Below, in pieces: positions 9,664 through 17,803 of a stretch of DNA of 64,000 bases. The position numbers were made by a program, and so were the translations under genes. The notes beneath the pieces are model-generated. The model ran no database searches and had not been told where the DNA came from. It saw nothing but the letters and a program-made list of their open reading frames with translations. Positions within the stretch are counted from its first letter, which is position 1. Each line of letters opens with the position of its first letter. The stretch comes from Sphingopyxis lindanitolerans (GTDB taxonomy: Bacteria; Pseudomonadota; Alphaproteobacteria; Sphingomonadales; Sphingomonadaceae), in assembly GCF_002993885.1 (NCBI RefSeq), contig NZ_CM009578.1:2626009-2690008 (forward strand), in the 5' to 3' direction.

Positions 9664-9694
9664 CCGATGGCGGCTCACCGCCGCCATCGGCTTT
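9664..9694 (+). terminator. Hairpin after czcA, possible intrinsic terminator or attenuator
   Basis: A perfect 11-bp stem CCGATGGCGGC (9664-9674) pairs with 9680-9690 across a 5-base loop TCACC and is followed by CTTTC. The T-run is short, so termination may be partial. The downstream DUF305, czcD and ATPase genes may therefore be expressed at a lower level from the same operon. Confidence 0.6.
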
Positions 9695-9710
9695 CCCGGG
9701 AGGCAGGGTG

Positions 9711-10115
9711 ATGAAGACCCCCATATTGCTGCTTGGACTCTTAGTTGCGGCCTGTTCATCCGGAAAGCCGAGCACCGACGCGGACAGCGCCGGACATGGC
9801 GATATGCAGCATGCGGCTGCGGCCACCTCGACGCCGGCGGCCAAGGCGTTCGAGGCGGCGGCCGACAGGATGCACAAGGATATGGCAGTGGTTCTGACGG
9901 GCGACGCCGACACCGACTTCATGCGGTCGATGATTCCGCATCATCAGGGCGCGGTGGGGATGGCCAAGGTCGCGCTGCAATATGGCAAAGACCCGGAGGT
10001 GCGCGAACTCGCCCGATCGGTCATAGCTGCGCAGGAAAAGGAGGTCGCTGTGATGCAAAGCTGGTTGGAACGTCGGGAAAAGGCGATGCCCCAAAGCCCG
10101 CCGAAGGCGAATTGA
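9711..10115 (+). CDS. DUF305 domain lipoprotein
   Basis: A 134-aa exported lipoprotein. From ATG 9711, with GGGAGG 8 bases upstream, the signal peptide is [17 protein letters not shown] with the lipobox Cys at residue 15. The DUF305 domain shows the family core [20 protein letters not shown] and [15 protein letters not shown], a four-helix bundle whose HH and Met residues are thought to bind metals. A His/Met-containing linker ([11 protein letters not shown]) precedes it. A longer reading from 9624 would overlap the terminator-like hairpin and lacks a signal peptide. It lies between czcA and czcD; a periplasmic metal-binding role is inferred. Confidence 0.85.
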   Translation: MKTPILLLGLLVAACSSGKPSTDADSAGHGDMQHAAAATSTPAAKAFEAAADRMHKDMAVVLTGDADTDFMRSMIPHHQGAVGMAKVALQYGKDPEVRELARSVIAAQEKEVAVMQSWLERREKAMPQSPPKAN

Positions 10116-10116
10116 C

Positions 10117-11058
10117 ATGACCGCGGCTCCCGATCATGCCGACGACGCCGCTGACGCCAAGAACGCCGGCGAGAGTGGCCACAGCCATGGCGCAGGTGCG
10201 ACTTCGGGGCGGCTCGCCATCGCGCTCGGCCTTACCTCCACCTTCCTCGTCGCCGAACTGATCGGGGCCTATTGGTTCGGCAGCCTCGCGCTGCTGTCCG
10301 ACGCGGCGCATATGTTTACCGATGCCGCTGCACTGGCGATCGCCCTCGTGGCGGTTAAGGTCGGCCAGAAGCAAGCCGACAAGCAGCGAACCTATGGCTA
10401 CCGCCGCTTCGAGATTCTCGCTGCGGCCTTCAACGCCGTGCTGCTGTTCGTGGTGGCCGCCTATATCCTCTATGAAGGCGTGTCGCGCTTCGTCGATCCG
10501 CAGCCGGTGGAATCGGTGGGCATGCTGGTCGTTGCGACCATCGGCCTGATCGTGAACTTCGTTGCGATGCGCTTGCTCGCCGGCGGCGTCGAGAAAAGCC
10601 TGAACATGAAGGGCGCCTATCTCGAAGTGTGGGCGGACATGCTCGGATCGATTGGCGTAATCGGCGCTGCGGTGCTGATCTGGCTCACGGGCAAGACCTG
10701 GATCGATCCGGTCGTGGCCATCGCCATCGGCCTTTGGGTGCTGCCGCGCACTTGGTCGCTCTTGCGCGACACCACGCACATCCTGCTCCAGGGCGTACCC
10801 CGTGGCATCGATCTCGACACCGTGCGCGCTGCGATGGGCTCGGTCGATGGCGTGGCGGGCGTTCACGATCTGCACGTCTGGTCGGTCGCTGGCGACGATG
10901 CCAGCCTGACCGCCCATATCGTCCTCGCGGCGGGCGCCGATCCCGAGGCGCTGCGCGGCGCGGTCGCCGCGATGCTGGGCACGCAGTTCAATATCCAGCA
11001 CTCGACAATTCAGACCGAGACCGTCGCATGTGGCGATGAGGACGCGATACATGCTTGA
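10117..11058 (+). CDS. czcD: Cation diffusion facilitator (CzcD/ZitB-type zinc exporter)
   Basis: A 313-aa CDF-family proton antiporter that exports Zn, Cd or Co from cytoplasm to periplasm, feeding the CzcCBA pump. It has six membrane helices after a short His-containing N-terminus (SGHSHGAG). The transport-site motifs are SLALLSDAAHMFTDAAAL (HxxxD) in TM2 and EVWADMLGSIGVI (DxxxS) in TM5. The C-terminal cytosolic domain contains VAGVHDLHVWSV, typical of CzcD/ZitB. It starts two bases after the DUF305 stop and so is co-transcribed. Confidence 0.93.
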   Translation: MTAAPDHADDAADAKNAGESGHSHGAGATSGRLAIALGLTSTFLVAELIGAYWFGSLALLSDAAHMFTDAAALAIALVAVKVGQKQADKQRTYGYRRFEILAAAFNAVLLFVVAAYILYEGVSRFVDPQPVESVGMLVVATIGLIVNFVAMRLLAGGVEKSLNMKGAYLEVWADMLGSIGVIGAAVLIWLTGKTWIDPVVAIAIGLWVLPRTWSLLRDTTHILLQGVPRGIDLDTVRAAMGSVDGVAGVHDLHVWSVAGDDASLTAHIVLAAGADPEALRGAVAAMLGTQFNIQHSTIQTETVACGDEDAIHA

Positions 11059-11212
11059 CCTGGTTGCCGTAACACAACGGGCCCGCCTCCCACGAATGAG
11101 CCGATGTCAGGTGAAACCGATCGCCATGCGGACAAAAGGCAGCGCTGTTGCCGGGAGCCTGGGAATTATCAGAAAAGGTCCAGCAAATGGTTGGAATATT
11201 GAGGATTGAACA
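11059..11212. other. Intergenic region before the P1B-4 ATPase
   Basis: 154 bp with no recognisable MerR-type operator, tRNA or strong hairpin. The next gene may be read from the operon or from a promoter I cannot identify. Confidence 0.4.
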
Positions 11213-13705
11213 ATGACGGAAACGGTCAGGCTCGATATCGAACTCCTGCTCCCGGAAGTGCCCGACGAGGCGGACCGCTGTATCGAACGGCTGTCAGGTG
11301 AATTGCAGGGCCGGCCGGGCGTCGAAAAGGCGCATGTCGTAGCCGCGCAGGGCGACGCGCCCGCGCAGCTTTGCATCCATTATGATCCCGACATCGTCCC
11401 GCTGGAACGGGTGCGCCAGCTCGCCCGGAGCGCCGGGGCGGCGCTGACCGAGCAATATCAGCATCTTCTCTGGACCGACGTCGAGGGGCTCGGACACACG
11501 CGGCGCGCTCGCACGGTGAGCGATCGTTTGCGTCAGCTTCCCGGCATCGTCGAGGCGGAGGCTAGCGCGGCGGGCGTGATCCGCGCCGAGTTCCGCACGA
11601 GCGATATTTCACTCGACCAGATCCGTCAGGCGCTCGCCGATATGGGCGTCTACCAGAAGAAGACTGTGGGAGCGGCCGAACCGATGCTAGCGAAGCAGAG
11701 GCATTCCGAGAAAGACGACCATAGCGGCCATGATCATGGCGAGCATGGCGAGGGCGATCATGGTCATGCCCATGGCGGTATCTTCGGTGCGAACACCGAG
11801 CTCTATGTCGCGCTGCTGTGCGGCGTGGTTCTCGGCATCGGTTTTGCGATCGAGAAACTGACGGCGCTCCCCGATTGGGTGCCGCTGGGTTTCTATATCG
11901 CCGCATATGGTCTCGGTGGCTGGTTCACGCTGCGCGAGGCGATCGAGAATCTGAAGCTCAAGCGGTTCGAGATCGACACGCTGATGCTCGTTGCCGCTGC
12001 CGGCGCCGCCGCGCTCAGTGCCTGGGCCGAGGGCGCCTTGCTGCTCTTCCTGTTCAGCTTCGGCCATGCCCTCGAACATTATGCCATGGGACGTGCGAAG
12101 CGCGCCATCGAGGCGCTGGCCGAACTGGCCCCGCAATCCGCGCTCGTTCGCCGCGACGGCGAACCGCGCGAGGTGCCGGTCGAGGAGCTGCTTGTCGGCG
12201 ACATCGTCATTGTGAAGCCCAATGAGCGGCTTCCCGCCGATGGCTTCGTGATCCTGGGCCGGTCGAGCGTCGATCAGGCTCCCGTGACCGGAGAGAGCGT
12301 GCCTGTCGACAAGGAGCCGGTCGTCGACGCGAAAGAAGCCGCGTTGCGCGCCGACGCGCTTGAGGCGAAACACCGCGTGTTCGCCGGCACGATCAACGGC
12401 GAAGGCGCCATCGAAATCGCGGTGACCCGGCTTTCCACCGACACGACGCTCGCGAAAGTCGTCAAGATGGTCAACGAGGCCGAGACGCAGAAATCGCCGA
12501 CCCAGCGCTTTACCGACAAGTTCGAGCGCATCTTCGTGCCGAGCGTCCTCGGGCTCGTTTTCCTCCTGCTTTTCGCGGGGTTCGTTGTCGACGAGCCGTT
12601 CCGCGATAGCTTCTATCGGGCCATGGCCGTCCTCGTCGCGGCGAGTCCCTGCGCCCTGGCCATCGCGACCCCAAGCGCGGTGCTGTCCGGGGTGGCGCGG
12701 GCCGCGCGCGGCGGCGTCCTCGTCAAAGGCGGCGGGCCGCTCGAAAACCTCGGCTCGCTGACCGCGCTTGCTTTCGACAAGACGGGAACGCTGACCGAAG
12801 GACGACCGCGCATCACTGACGTGGTCCCGGCGACCGGCGCGACCGATACCGAACTGCTCGCGGTCGCGGTTGCGGTCGAGAGCCTCAGCGATCATCCGCT
12901 CGCCGCGGCCATCGCGCGCGACGGGCGCGAGATGCTCAAGGATGCGCCGCTTCCTGCTGCCGCTGACCTCAAAAACCTGATTGGGCGCGGCGTCCAGGCG
13001 CAGGTCGATGGCGAGACGGTCAGCATCGGCAAGGCGGAGATGTTCGGGACCGACGGCATTGCCCCCCTCTCGCCCGAAATGGCCGACGCGATCGAGCGAT
13101 TGCGGGAGAATGGCCGCACGACGATGATAGTCCGCAAGGGCTCGCGCGACCTGGGCGCGATCGGGCTCATGGACACGCCGCGCGCCGCCGCGCGTGAGAC
13201 GATCTCGCGTCTGCGCGAACTGGGTATCGGGCGGATGATCATGATTTCCGGTGATCATCAGCGGGTCGCCGAATCGATCGCCGCCGAAGTCGGCATCAGC
13301 GAAGCTTGGGGCGACCTGATGCCAGAGCAGAAGGTCGATGCGATCAAGAAGCTACGCGCCGAGATGCCCGTGGCGATGGTCGGCGACGGCGTCAACGACG
13401 CCCCGGCGATGGCGAGCGCCACTGTCGGTATCGCTATGGGCGCCGCCGGCTCGGACGTCGCGCTCGAGACCGCCGATGTGGCGCTCATGGCGGACGATCT
13501 CGCGCATCTGCCTTTCGCGATCGGGCTCAGCCGCCGCACCCGCTCGATCATCCGTCAGAATATGGTCGTGAGCCTCGGCGTCGTCGTCGTGCTGGTTCCC
13601 GCGACGATCTTCGGTCTCGGTATCGGCCCCGCCGTCGCGGCGCACGAGGGATCGACCCTCGTCGTCGTAGCCAACGCGCTTCGCCTGCTCGCGTACCGCG
13701 AGTAG
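11213..13705 (+). CDS. P1B-4-type heavy-metal ATPase (CzcP/CoaT-like)
   Basis: An 830-aa P-type ATPase moving divalent ions (Zn, Cd, Co) out of the cytoplasm. The membrane metal site is SPC (residues 478-480) instead of CPC, and the last helix carries HEGST (811-815). Both define subgroup P1B-4. The catalytic core has DKTGT with phospho-Asp522, TGES, the HP signature SDHPLAAAI and GDGVNDAPA. The N-terminal 150 residues look like two HMA-type ferredoxin folds without any CxxC, followed by a His-rich linker of about 30 residues (repeated GHDHGE/GHAHG). It works with CzcD and CzcCBA by supplying periplasmic substrate (inference). Confidence 0.9.
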   Translation: MTETVRLDIELLLPEVPDEADRCIERLSGELQGRPGVEKAHVVAAQGDAPAQLCIHYDPDIVPLERVRQLARSAGAALTEQYQHLLWTDVEGLGHTRRARTVSDRLRQLPGIVEAEASAAGVIRAEFRTSDISLDQIRQALADMGVYQKKTVGAAEPMLAKQRHSEKDDHSGHDHGEHGEGDHGHAHGGIFGANTELYVALLCGVVLGIGFAIEKLTALPDWVPLGFYIAAYGLGGWFTLREAIENLKLKRFEIDTLMLVAAAGAAALSAWAEGALLLFLFSFGHALEHYAMGRAKRAIEALAELAPQSALVRRDGEPREVPVEELLVGDIVIVKPNERLPADGFVILGRSSVDQAPVTGESVPVDKEPVVDAKEAALRADALEAKHRVFAGTINGEGAIEIAVTRLSTDTTLAKVVKMVNEAETQKSPTQRFTDKFERIFVPSVLGLVFLLLFAGFVVDEPFRDSFYRAMAVLVAASPCALAIATPSAVLSGVARAARGGVLVKGGGPLENLGSLTALAFDKTGTLTEGRPRITDVVPATGATDTELLAVAVAVESLSDHPLAAAIARDGREMLKDAPLPAAADLKNLIGRGVQAQVDGETVSIGKAEMFGTDGIAPLSPEMADAIERLRENGRTTMIVRKGSRDLGAIGLMDTPRAAARETISRLRELGIGRMIMISGDHQRVAESIAAEVGISEAWGDLMPEQKVDAIKKLRAEMPVAMVGDGVNDAPAMASATVGIAMGAAGSDVALETADVALMADDLAHLPFAIGLSRRTRSIIRQNMVVSLGVVVVLVPATIFGLGIGPAVAAHEGSTLVVVANALRLLAYRE

Positions 13706-13739
13706 CTGCGCCCTCGGAGTGCTGTAGTGAATTTGGGAG

Positions 13740-14228
13740 GTGACTGTGTTTGAGATTGCGAGGGAGACGCTGCTGCCGCGATCGCCGGCGCAGCTTTGGG
13801 AGGTGTTGGCGAACTTCGACCAATATGAACGCTGGAATCCCTATGTCCGGCCCAAAGGCCTCCCCGAGCGCGGGGCGGAGGTCGAATATGCCTTCCGAAT
13901 GAACCCGGCCAACCCGCGCTTTTGGCGCGTCACGGCAACCATATCACATTGCGACCCAGGTGAGCACCTCGCGTTCGACGTGAAACTCGGCGGGATGCTG
14001 TTGTCGATCGAGGAACATTTCAAAATCGAGCGGGTGCCGGAAGGTGCGCGGTTGACCCATAGCATAAGATGCAAGGGGCTGATCGCTCGCTTGAGCCTGC
14101 CCAAGACTCGCCGAAATTTCGAAGTGCTTCTGAGCGAGACCGACCGTTTCCTGACGCAATATCTCGCGCGGCCGCGGACCAACCCGGCAGCGAAAGCCAT
14201 TCGCGCGAAGAAGGGGCGGCGGCCATGA
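13740..14228 (+). CDS. SRPBCC-family (START-like) protein
   Basis: A 162-aa cytosolic protein with the Bet v1/SRPBCC ligand-binding fold: an N-terminal strand and helix FEIARETLLPRSPAQLWEVLANFDQYERWNPYV, central beta strands and a long C-terminal helix (NFEVLLSETDRFLTQYL). The ligand is unknown. The start is GTG (second in-frame GTG six bases later), 34 bp after the ATPase. The stop overlaps dsbB by ATGA, so it forms an operon with dsbB and dsbA. The basic C-terminal tail (AKAIRAKKGRRP) is unusual. Confidence 0.8.
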   Translation: MTVFEIARETLLPRSPAQLWEVLANFDQYERWNPYVRPKGLPERGAEVEYAFRMNPANPRFWRVTATISHCDPGEHLAFDVKLGGMLLSIEEHFKIERVPEGARLTHSIRCKGLIARLSLPKTRRNFEVLLSETDRFLTQYLARPRTNPAAKAIRAKKGRRP

Positions 14229-14674
14229 ACATGATCATCCGGGAAAGGCGCGCGACCGCTCTTGCCGCATGGCTCGCACTTATCGGGGCGTGGCTTGTGG
14301 CGCTGACGGCAAGTCTCGGGGCGATTTTTATTGGCGAGGTAATGGGGCAGGCCCCCTGTGTCTTGTGCTGGTTCCAGCGGGCCTTCATGTTCCCGTTGGC
14401 AATCATCCTGGCCATTGCCGCGTTTCGCTCCGACCGAAGCGTCATCGTTTATGCCGCGCCGCTAGCCGCGATCGGCTGGGTCGTCGCCTTATACCATCTG
14501 CTCCTCTATCTCGGCGTCGTGTCTGAAGGGCTACAGCCCTGCGGCACCGGACCATCGTGCGCCGAGGGCGCCATGACTCTATACGGCAGCCTTCCCATAC
14601 CGCTGCTGTCGCTCTGCGCCTTCACCGCCATCATCCTTTTCCTCATATTTTGCTATCGGAACTCGAAATCATGA
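14225..14674 (+). CDS. dsbB: DsbB-family disulfide bond formation protein
   Basis: A 149-aa inner-membrane quinone reductase partner that reoxidises DsbA. Four membrane helices; the first periplasmic loop carries the redox pair in APCVLCWFQRAFMFPL (CxxC) and the second loop a CGTGPSC pair. It is slightly shorter than E. coli DsbB and closer to the BdbC/DsbB-like group that travels with its own DsbA. It starts in an ATGA overlap with the SRPBCC gene and ends in an ATGA overlap with dsbA. Confidence 0.93.
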   Translation: MNMIIRERRATALAAWLALIGAWLVALTASLGAIFIGEVMGQAPCVLCWFQRAFMFPLAIILAIAAFRSDRSVIVYAAPLAAIGWVVALYHLLLYLGVVSEGLQPCGTGPSCAEGAMTLYGSLPIPLLSLCAFTAIILFLIFCYRNSKS

Positions 14675-15318
14675 AAAGACAATCCGCTGTCGTCCTGATG
14701 GGACTGATCGCCGCCGGGGCGTTCGCGGCCGGCGTCACTTTATACAGCGCGTCAGTCGCAGGCGAGCCGGCGCCGATTGTGGCGGCAGCCTTGCCCGCCG
14801 AGACCTTTGTCCGGCCTCACTCGCCCGTGATCGGACCCAAGAAGGCGCCCGTGACGATCGTCGAATTCTTCGATCCGTCGTGTGAAGCGTGCCGCGCATT
14901 CTATCCTGCGGTGAAGCAGATCCTCGCCACCTATCCGAAGGATGTCCGCCTCGTGATGCGCTACCTCCCGCTTCATCCGGGATCGGCGGAAGCAATCGTC
15001 ATTCTTGAGGCGGCGCGCCAGCAGGGGGTTTTGGAGCCTGTAATGGAGGCTATTCTAGAGGCCCAGCCGTCATGGCACGATGGCCAGATGGACGGCGCCT
15101 GGGCGGCTGCAAAGGCGGCCGGCCTCGATGTCGAGAAAGCGAAGGCGATGCCAACCGATATTGCACGCGCGAATATGGAGGCCGATATCGCCGACGCGAA
15201 CACGCTCCGCATCAAGGGAACGCCCACCTTCTTCGTCAACGGGAAGCCCTTGGCAGAATTCGGTCCCGAGCCGCTCTACGCACAGGTCCGTGCCGAAGTA
15301 GAAGCGAGCAAACGCTAA
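14671..15318 (+). CDS. dsbA: DsbA-family thiol:disulfide oxidoreductase
   Basis: A 215-aa periplasmic thioredoxin-fold oxidase with an N-terminal signal anchor (residues about 8-28). The active site is CEAC at Cys71-Cys74 after FFDPS, and the cis-Pro motif is KGTPTFFVNG. In a metal-resistance block it may protect or fold Cys-containing periplasmic proteins (inference). Translational coupling (ATGA) with dsbB makes them a dedicated pair. Confidence 0.92.
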   Translation: MKRQSAVVLMGLIAAGAFAAGVTLYSASVAGEPAPIVAAALPAETFVRPHSPVIGPKKAPVTIVEFFDPSCEACRAFYPAVKQILATYPKDVRLVMRYLPLHPGSAEAIVILEAARQQGVLEPVMEAILEAQPSWHDGQMDGAWAAAKAAGLDVEKAKAMPTDIARANMEADIADANTLRIKGTPTFFVNGKPLAEFGPEPLYAQVRAEVEASKR

Positions 15319-15334
15319 ACTGATCGGAAGGGAC

Positions 15335-16021
15335 ATGGCGGTGACGGACGCGCGCAATTGGCCCGGCACTCTCGAGATCGGCGAATTTTCGGCGCGCTGG
15401 CGTGGTGCGGTCGGCGATTCTCTGTCGCACAGTCATTTTGCCGCACAGGCCGTTATCGCCGCGCCATCGGCCAGTGTCGAGCATGCGGGCGCGGTCATTG
15501 AAGCGCCGACGCTCCTGATCGAACCAAATGTTCCGCATCGCCTTCGTCCGCGCCCTTTAGCCGACCTCTATTTCGTCGAACCGACAAGGCACGCGGTGCT
15601 TCCCGAGCTCGTTGCAGCGATTTCGGCTGGGCCGTATCGGCTCGTTTCGCAACCTTCGGGTATCGCCTTCTGGGAGGGCTGGCTGGCGAAGGAAGAGCCG
15701 GCGCAGCGCGATCGCCGGCTGATCGATGCTATGTGGCTGCTCGACAGTCAGCTCGAGACTGGTCCTGTTCGTCTCGCAGCGCTCGCCGGCGCCGCAGGCC
15801 TTTCGCCCGATCGCTTCCGGCATCTCTTCGTCGAGCAGCTAGGCATCCCGCTTCGCCGTTATATTCTCTGGCGCAGGATGCGCCTTGCGGCACAGCGGCT
15901 TGCGGCCGGGGAGAATGTGACAGAGGCGGCGCACGGCGGCGGCTTTTCTGACGCTGCGCATTTTGCGCGAACGATCAAACATATGTTCGGCGTCAATGCG
16001 AGCCAGCTGTTCGCGGCCTAG
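15335..16021 (+). CDS. AraC-family transcriptional regulator (module 1)
   Basis: A 228-aa regulator. The N-terminal half is a small cupin-like sensing domain (HSHFAAQAVIAAP, then PNVPHRLRP). The C-terminal half has the two AraC helix-turn-helix motifs: LAALAGAAGLSPDRFRHLFVEQLGIPLRRY and VTEAAHGGGFSDAAHFARTIKHMFGV. The effector is unknown. It lies 16 bp after dsbA and is followed 77 bp later by a methyltransferase; the same AraC-methyltransferase order occurs at 33.0-31.5 kb. It may control the methyltransferase or the dsb genes (inference). Confidence 0.88.
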   Translation: MAVTDARNWPGTLEIGEFSARWRGAVGDSLSHSHFAAQAVIAAPSASVEHAGAVIEAPTLLIEPNVPHRLRPRPLADLYFVEPTRHAVLPELVAAISAGPYRLVSQPSGIAFWEGWLAKEEPAQRDRRLIDAMWLLDSQLETGPVRLAALAGAAGLSPDRFRHLFVEQLGIPLRRYILWRRMRLAAQRLAAGENVTEAAHGGGFSDAAHFARTIKHMFGVNASQLFAA

Positions 16022-16098
16022 GCCTGGCGTCTCAGCAATTCGCGCGACGTAGCCGCTTCGTTCAAGCCCGTCCGCCGCGTGCGCGCTAGCGTGTCGGC

Positions 16099-16764
16099 AT
16101 GACCCAGACAAATGCGCAAGAGCAGGACTATGTCCCGCCGCTCGGACGACACGAACTCACCGACCAATATGATCGGGCGATCGCCCTCATGACACGCGAA
16201 AAGCGTTGGCGCTCGGAACTCATACGCCGCGTCCCGCCGACAAACGATGCGCGGATCGTCGATATTGGTTGCGGAACAGGCACGCTCGCTATCGCCATCA
16301 AGCAGGCCTTCCCCGACGCCGAAGTCATCGGGATCGACCCCGACCCTCCGGCGCTCGACCTCGCCCGCGGCAAGGCCGAGGCGGCCGGGGTCGCGGTGCA
16401 ATGGGAACAGGCGATGGGCGACCGGGCCGATGCTATAGTGGGAAGCTGCGACGTCATCGTCTCGAGCCTCGTCTTCCACCAATGCGCCATCGAAACCAAG
16501 CAAGCGATCGCGCACGCCATGTATCGGGCCCTTACCTCGGGCGGCCTGATGCTGGTCGCCGACTATGGCCTGCAGCGAAACCTGCTCATGCGGACATTAT
16601 TCCGGCAGGTGCAGTTGCTCGATGGCTTCGACATGACCGAGCCCAACGCCAAGGGCTGCATGCCCGGCATCTTCGAAGCGGCGGGGTTTGCCGGCGTGAC
16701 CGAGGCAAAGGTCATTCAAACCCCGAGCGGGTCGATTTCGATTTATGAAGGGCGCAAGGGCTAA
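16099..16764 (+). CDS. Class I SAM-dependent methyltransferase (module 1)
   Basis: A 221-aa Rossmann-fold methyltransferase. Motif I is VDIGCGTGTLAIAI, motif II IGIDPDPPALDLA. Conserved downstream features are SSLVFHQC, VADYGLQRN and LLDGFDMTEPNAKG. It is clearly paralogous to the protein at 31476-32153, sharing VADYG-QR, the LFR-QLDG segment and PNA-G. The substrate is unknown. The Cys residues do not form the spaced set expected of ArsM, so arsenite methylation is not supported. It converges with the DUF5990 gene 7 bp away. Confidence 0.88.
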   Translation: MTQTNAQEQDYVPPLGRHELTDQYDRAIALMTREKRWRSELIRRVPPTNDARIVDIGCGTGTLAIAIKQAFPDAEVIGIDPDPPALDLARGKAEAAGVAVQWEQAMGDRADAIVGSCDVIVSSLVFHQCAIETKQAIAHAMYRALTSGGLMLVADYGLQRNLLMRTLFRQVQLLDGFDMTEPNAKGCMPGIFEAAGFAGVTEAKVIQTPSGSISIYEGRKG

Positions 16765-16771
16765 GTTTTGA

Positions 16772-17194
16772 TCAGGCGATCCGCCATCCGATCGGCCGGG
16801 TCGTGGCGCAGGCAGGTGTGCCATCTTTGCCCGTTCCACTGACCGTTATTTCGATGATACCGCCCCGTAGCGCACGATCCAGAAGCTCCTGCTCCATGTC
16901 ATGGATGTCGATCTTCATCCGGCGCGTCCAAGGGGAGGCTTCGTCCCCGGCCGATTGTCCGATGCAGATATAGACAAACCGTCTTTCGGCACCTTCGCGT
17001 CGTACATGCTCGCCAAGGAATTTCGGTCCAGGGGCGATGCGGACTGGAAAATCGAACGACAGGGATTCGCCGGCGGCCGAACATTTTGCATCGATCGGTT
17101 GATTATCCTTCGTTTGAAGGCTGTGTGTCACGCCAACGACGGGCCGATCGATGACGATCCGCATCGCGATCGTAGCTTCATTTGCGCGCCCCAT
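16772..17194 (-). CDS. DUF5990 family protein
   Basis: About 140 aa, soluble, no signal peptide. Recognised by MRIVIDRPVVGVTHSLQ, the FDFPVRIAP segment, GEHVRREGAERRFVYICIGQSAG and WTRRMKIDIHDM. Members of this family are described only as conserved unknowns; they resemble small ligand-binding domains. Two Met starts are possible: 17194 (AAGGGA about 12 bases upstream) or 17164, which begins directly at the conserved domain. It lies tail-to-tail with the methyltransferase and 109 bp downstream of merR. Confidence 0.65.
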   Translation of the reverse strand: MGRANEATIAMRIVIDRPVVGVTHSLQTKDNQPIDAKCSAAGESLSFDFPVRIAPGPKFLGEHVRREGAERRFVYICIGQSAGDEASPWTRRMKIDIHDMEQELLDRALRGGIIEITVSGTGKDGTPACATTRPIGWRIA

Positions 17195-17303
17195 ACCTGT
17201 TTGTAATCCCTTGCCGCCCGGTGAATGCGACAAGCCGTCGCCCGTCAACCCCGTCGTTCCTACCTCATTTCTTCATTTATTGCAGCGGATGCGCGCGCGG
17301 TGG

Positions 17304-17729
17304 CTACGCGGCTTCTGCGTCCCGCGATCCTGCGCCAAGCGCGTCGAGCAGCGGGCATCCCGGCTCCAAACCGGCGTCGCAGGCACGCACCGAATCCGCC
17401 AGCACGCGTTCCATTCTCTCAAGGTCCGCGATCCGTTCGCGCACGTCCTTCAGATGCGACGCCGCGAGGTCGCGGACGTCGGCACAGCGGCTCTCGCCGC
17501 CATTTGCGAGTCCGAGCAGCGCGCGCACTTCGTCCAAGGTGAAGCCCAGTTCCCGCGCGCGTCGCACGAAGCCGAGGCGAGCAACATCTTCGCGTGCGTA
17601 GCTGCGAAAACGGCCCCGACGAGAGGGCGTCGGCAAGAGGCCAATTCTCTCATAATAGCGGATCGTCTCGATGTTGCAGCCGGTGCGGCGCGAGAGTTCG
17701 CCGATCTGGATCGCGCCGCTCGCCGCCAT
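17304..17729 (-). CDS. merR: MerR-type mercury-responsive regulator
   Basis: A 141-aa MerR-family activator. The N-terminal winged helix is IGELSRRTGCNIETIRYYERIGLL; the dimerisation helix DVRERIADLERMERVLADSVRAC follows. The three mercury-binding Cys residues of MerR are present at 82, 117 and 125 (82/117/126 in Tn501 MerR). This supports Hg(II) sensing rather than cadmium or copper. The start at MAASGAI leaves the operator at 17744-17774 fully upstream. Divergent from merT. Confidence 0.9.
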   Translation of the reverse strand: MAASGAIQIGELSRRTGCNIETIRYYERIGLLPTPSRRGRFRSYAREDVARLGFVRRARELGFTLDEVRALLGLANGGESRCADVRDLAASHLKDVRERIADLERMERVLADSVRACDAGLEPGCPLLDALGAGSRDAEAA

Positions 17730-17743
17730 CGCAAAAATACCTC

Positions 17744-17774
17744 TTGAATCTGTAGTTACTACAGATGGTAGAGC
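17744..17774 (+). promoter_or_regulatory. MerR operator-promoter for merT
   Basis: A perfect inverted repeat ATCTGTAG-N3-CTACAGAT (17748-17766) between -35 TTGAAT (17744-17749) and a weak -10 TAGAGC (17769-17774), spaced 19 bp as in MerR-activated promoters. It lies between merR and merT and probably also mediates merR autorepression. The half site differs from the CadR boxes (TCTGTAG against CCCTGTAG), consistent with separate regulators. Confidence 0.85.
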
Positions 17775-17803
17775 GCTCCGATGCCCCTCGCAAGGAGTCT
17801 CCC

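Noticed and set aside
8188..9759. A 523-codon minus-strand open frame over czcA
   Set aside because: Antisense to the conserved pump; the translation is His/Asp/Arg-rich without family features.
11687..13258. A 523-codon minus-strand open frame over the P1B-4 ATPase
   Set aside because: Antisense to a gene with all P-type ATPase motifs; no function visible.
16099..16764. Arsenite methyltransferase (ArsM)
   Set aside because: The spaced Cys residues needed to bind As(III) are not present, and it pairs with AraC rather than ArsR.
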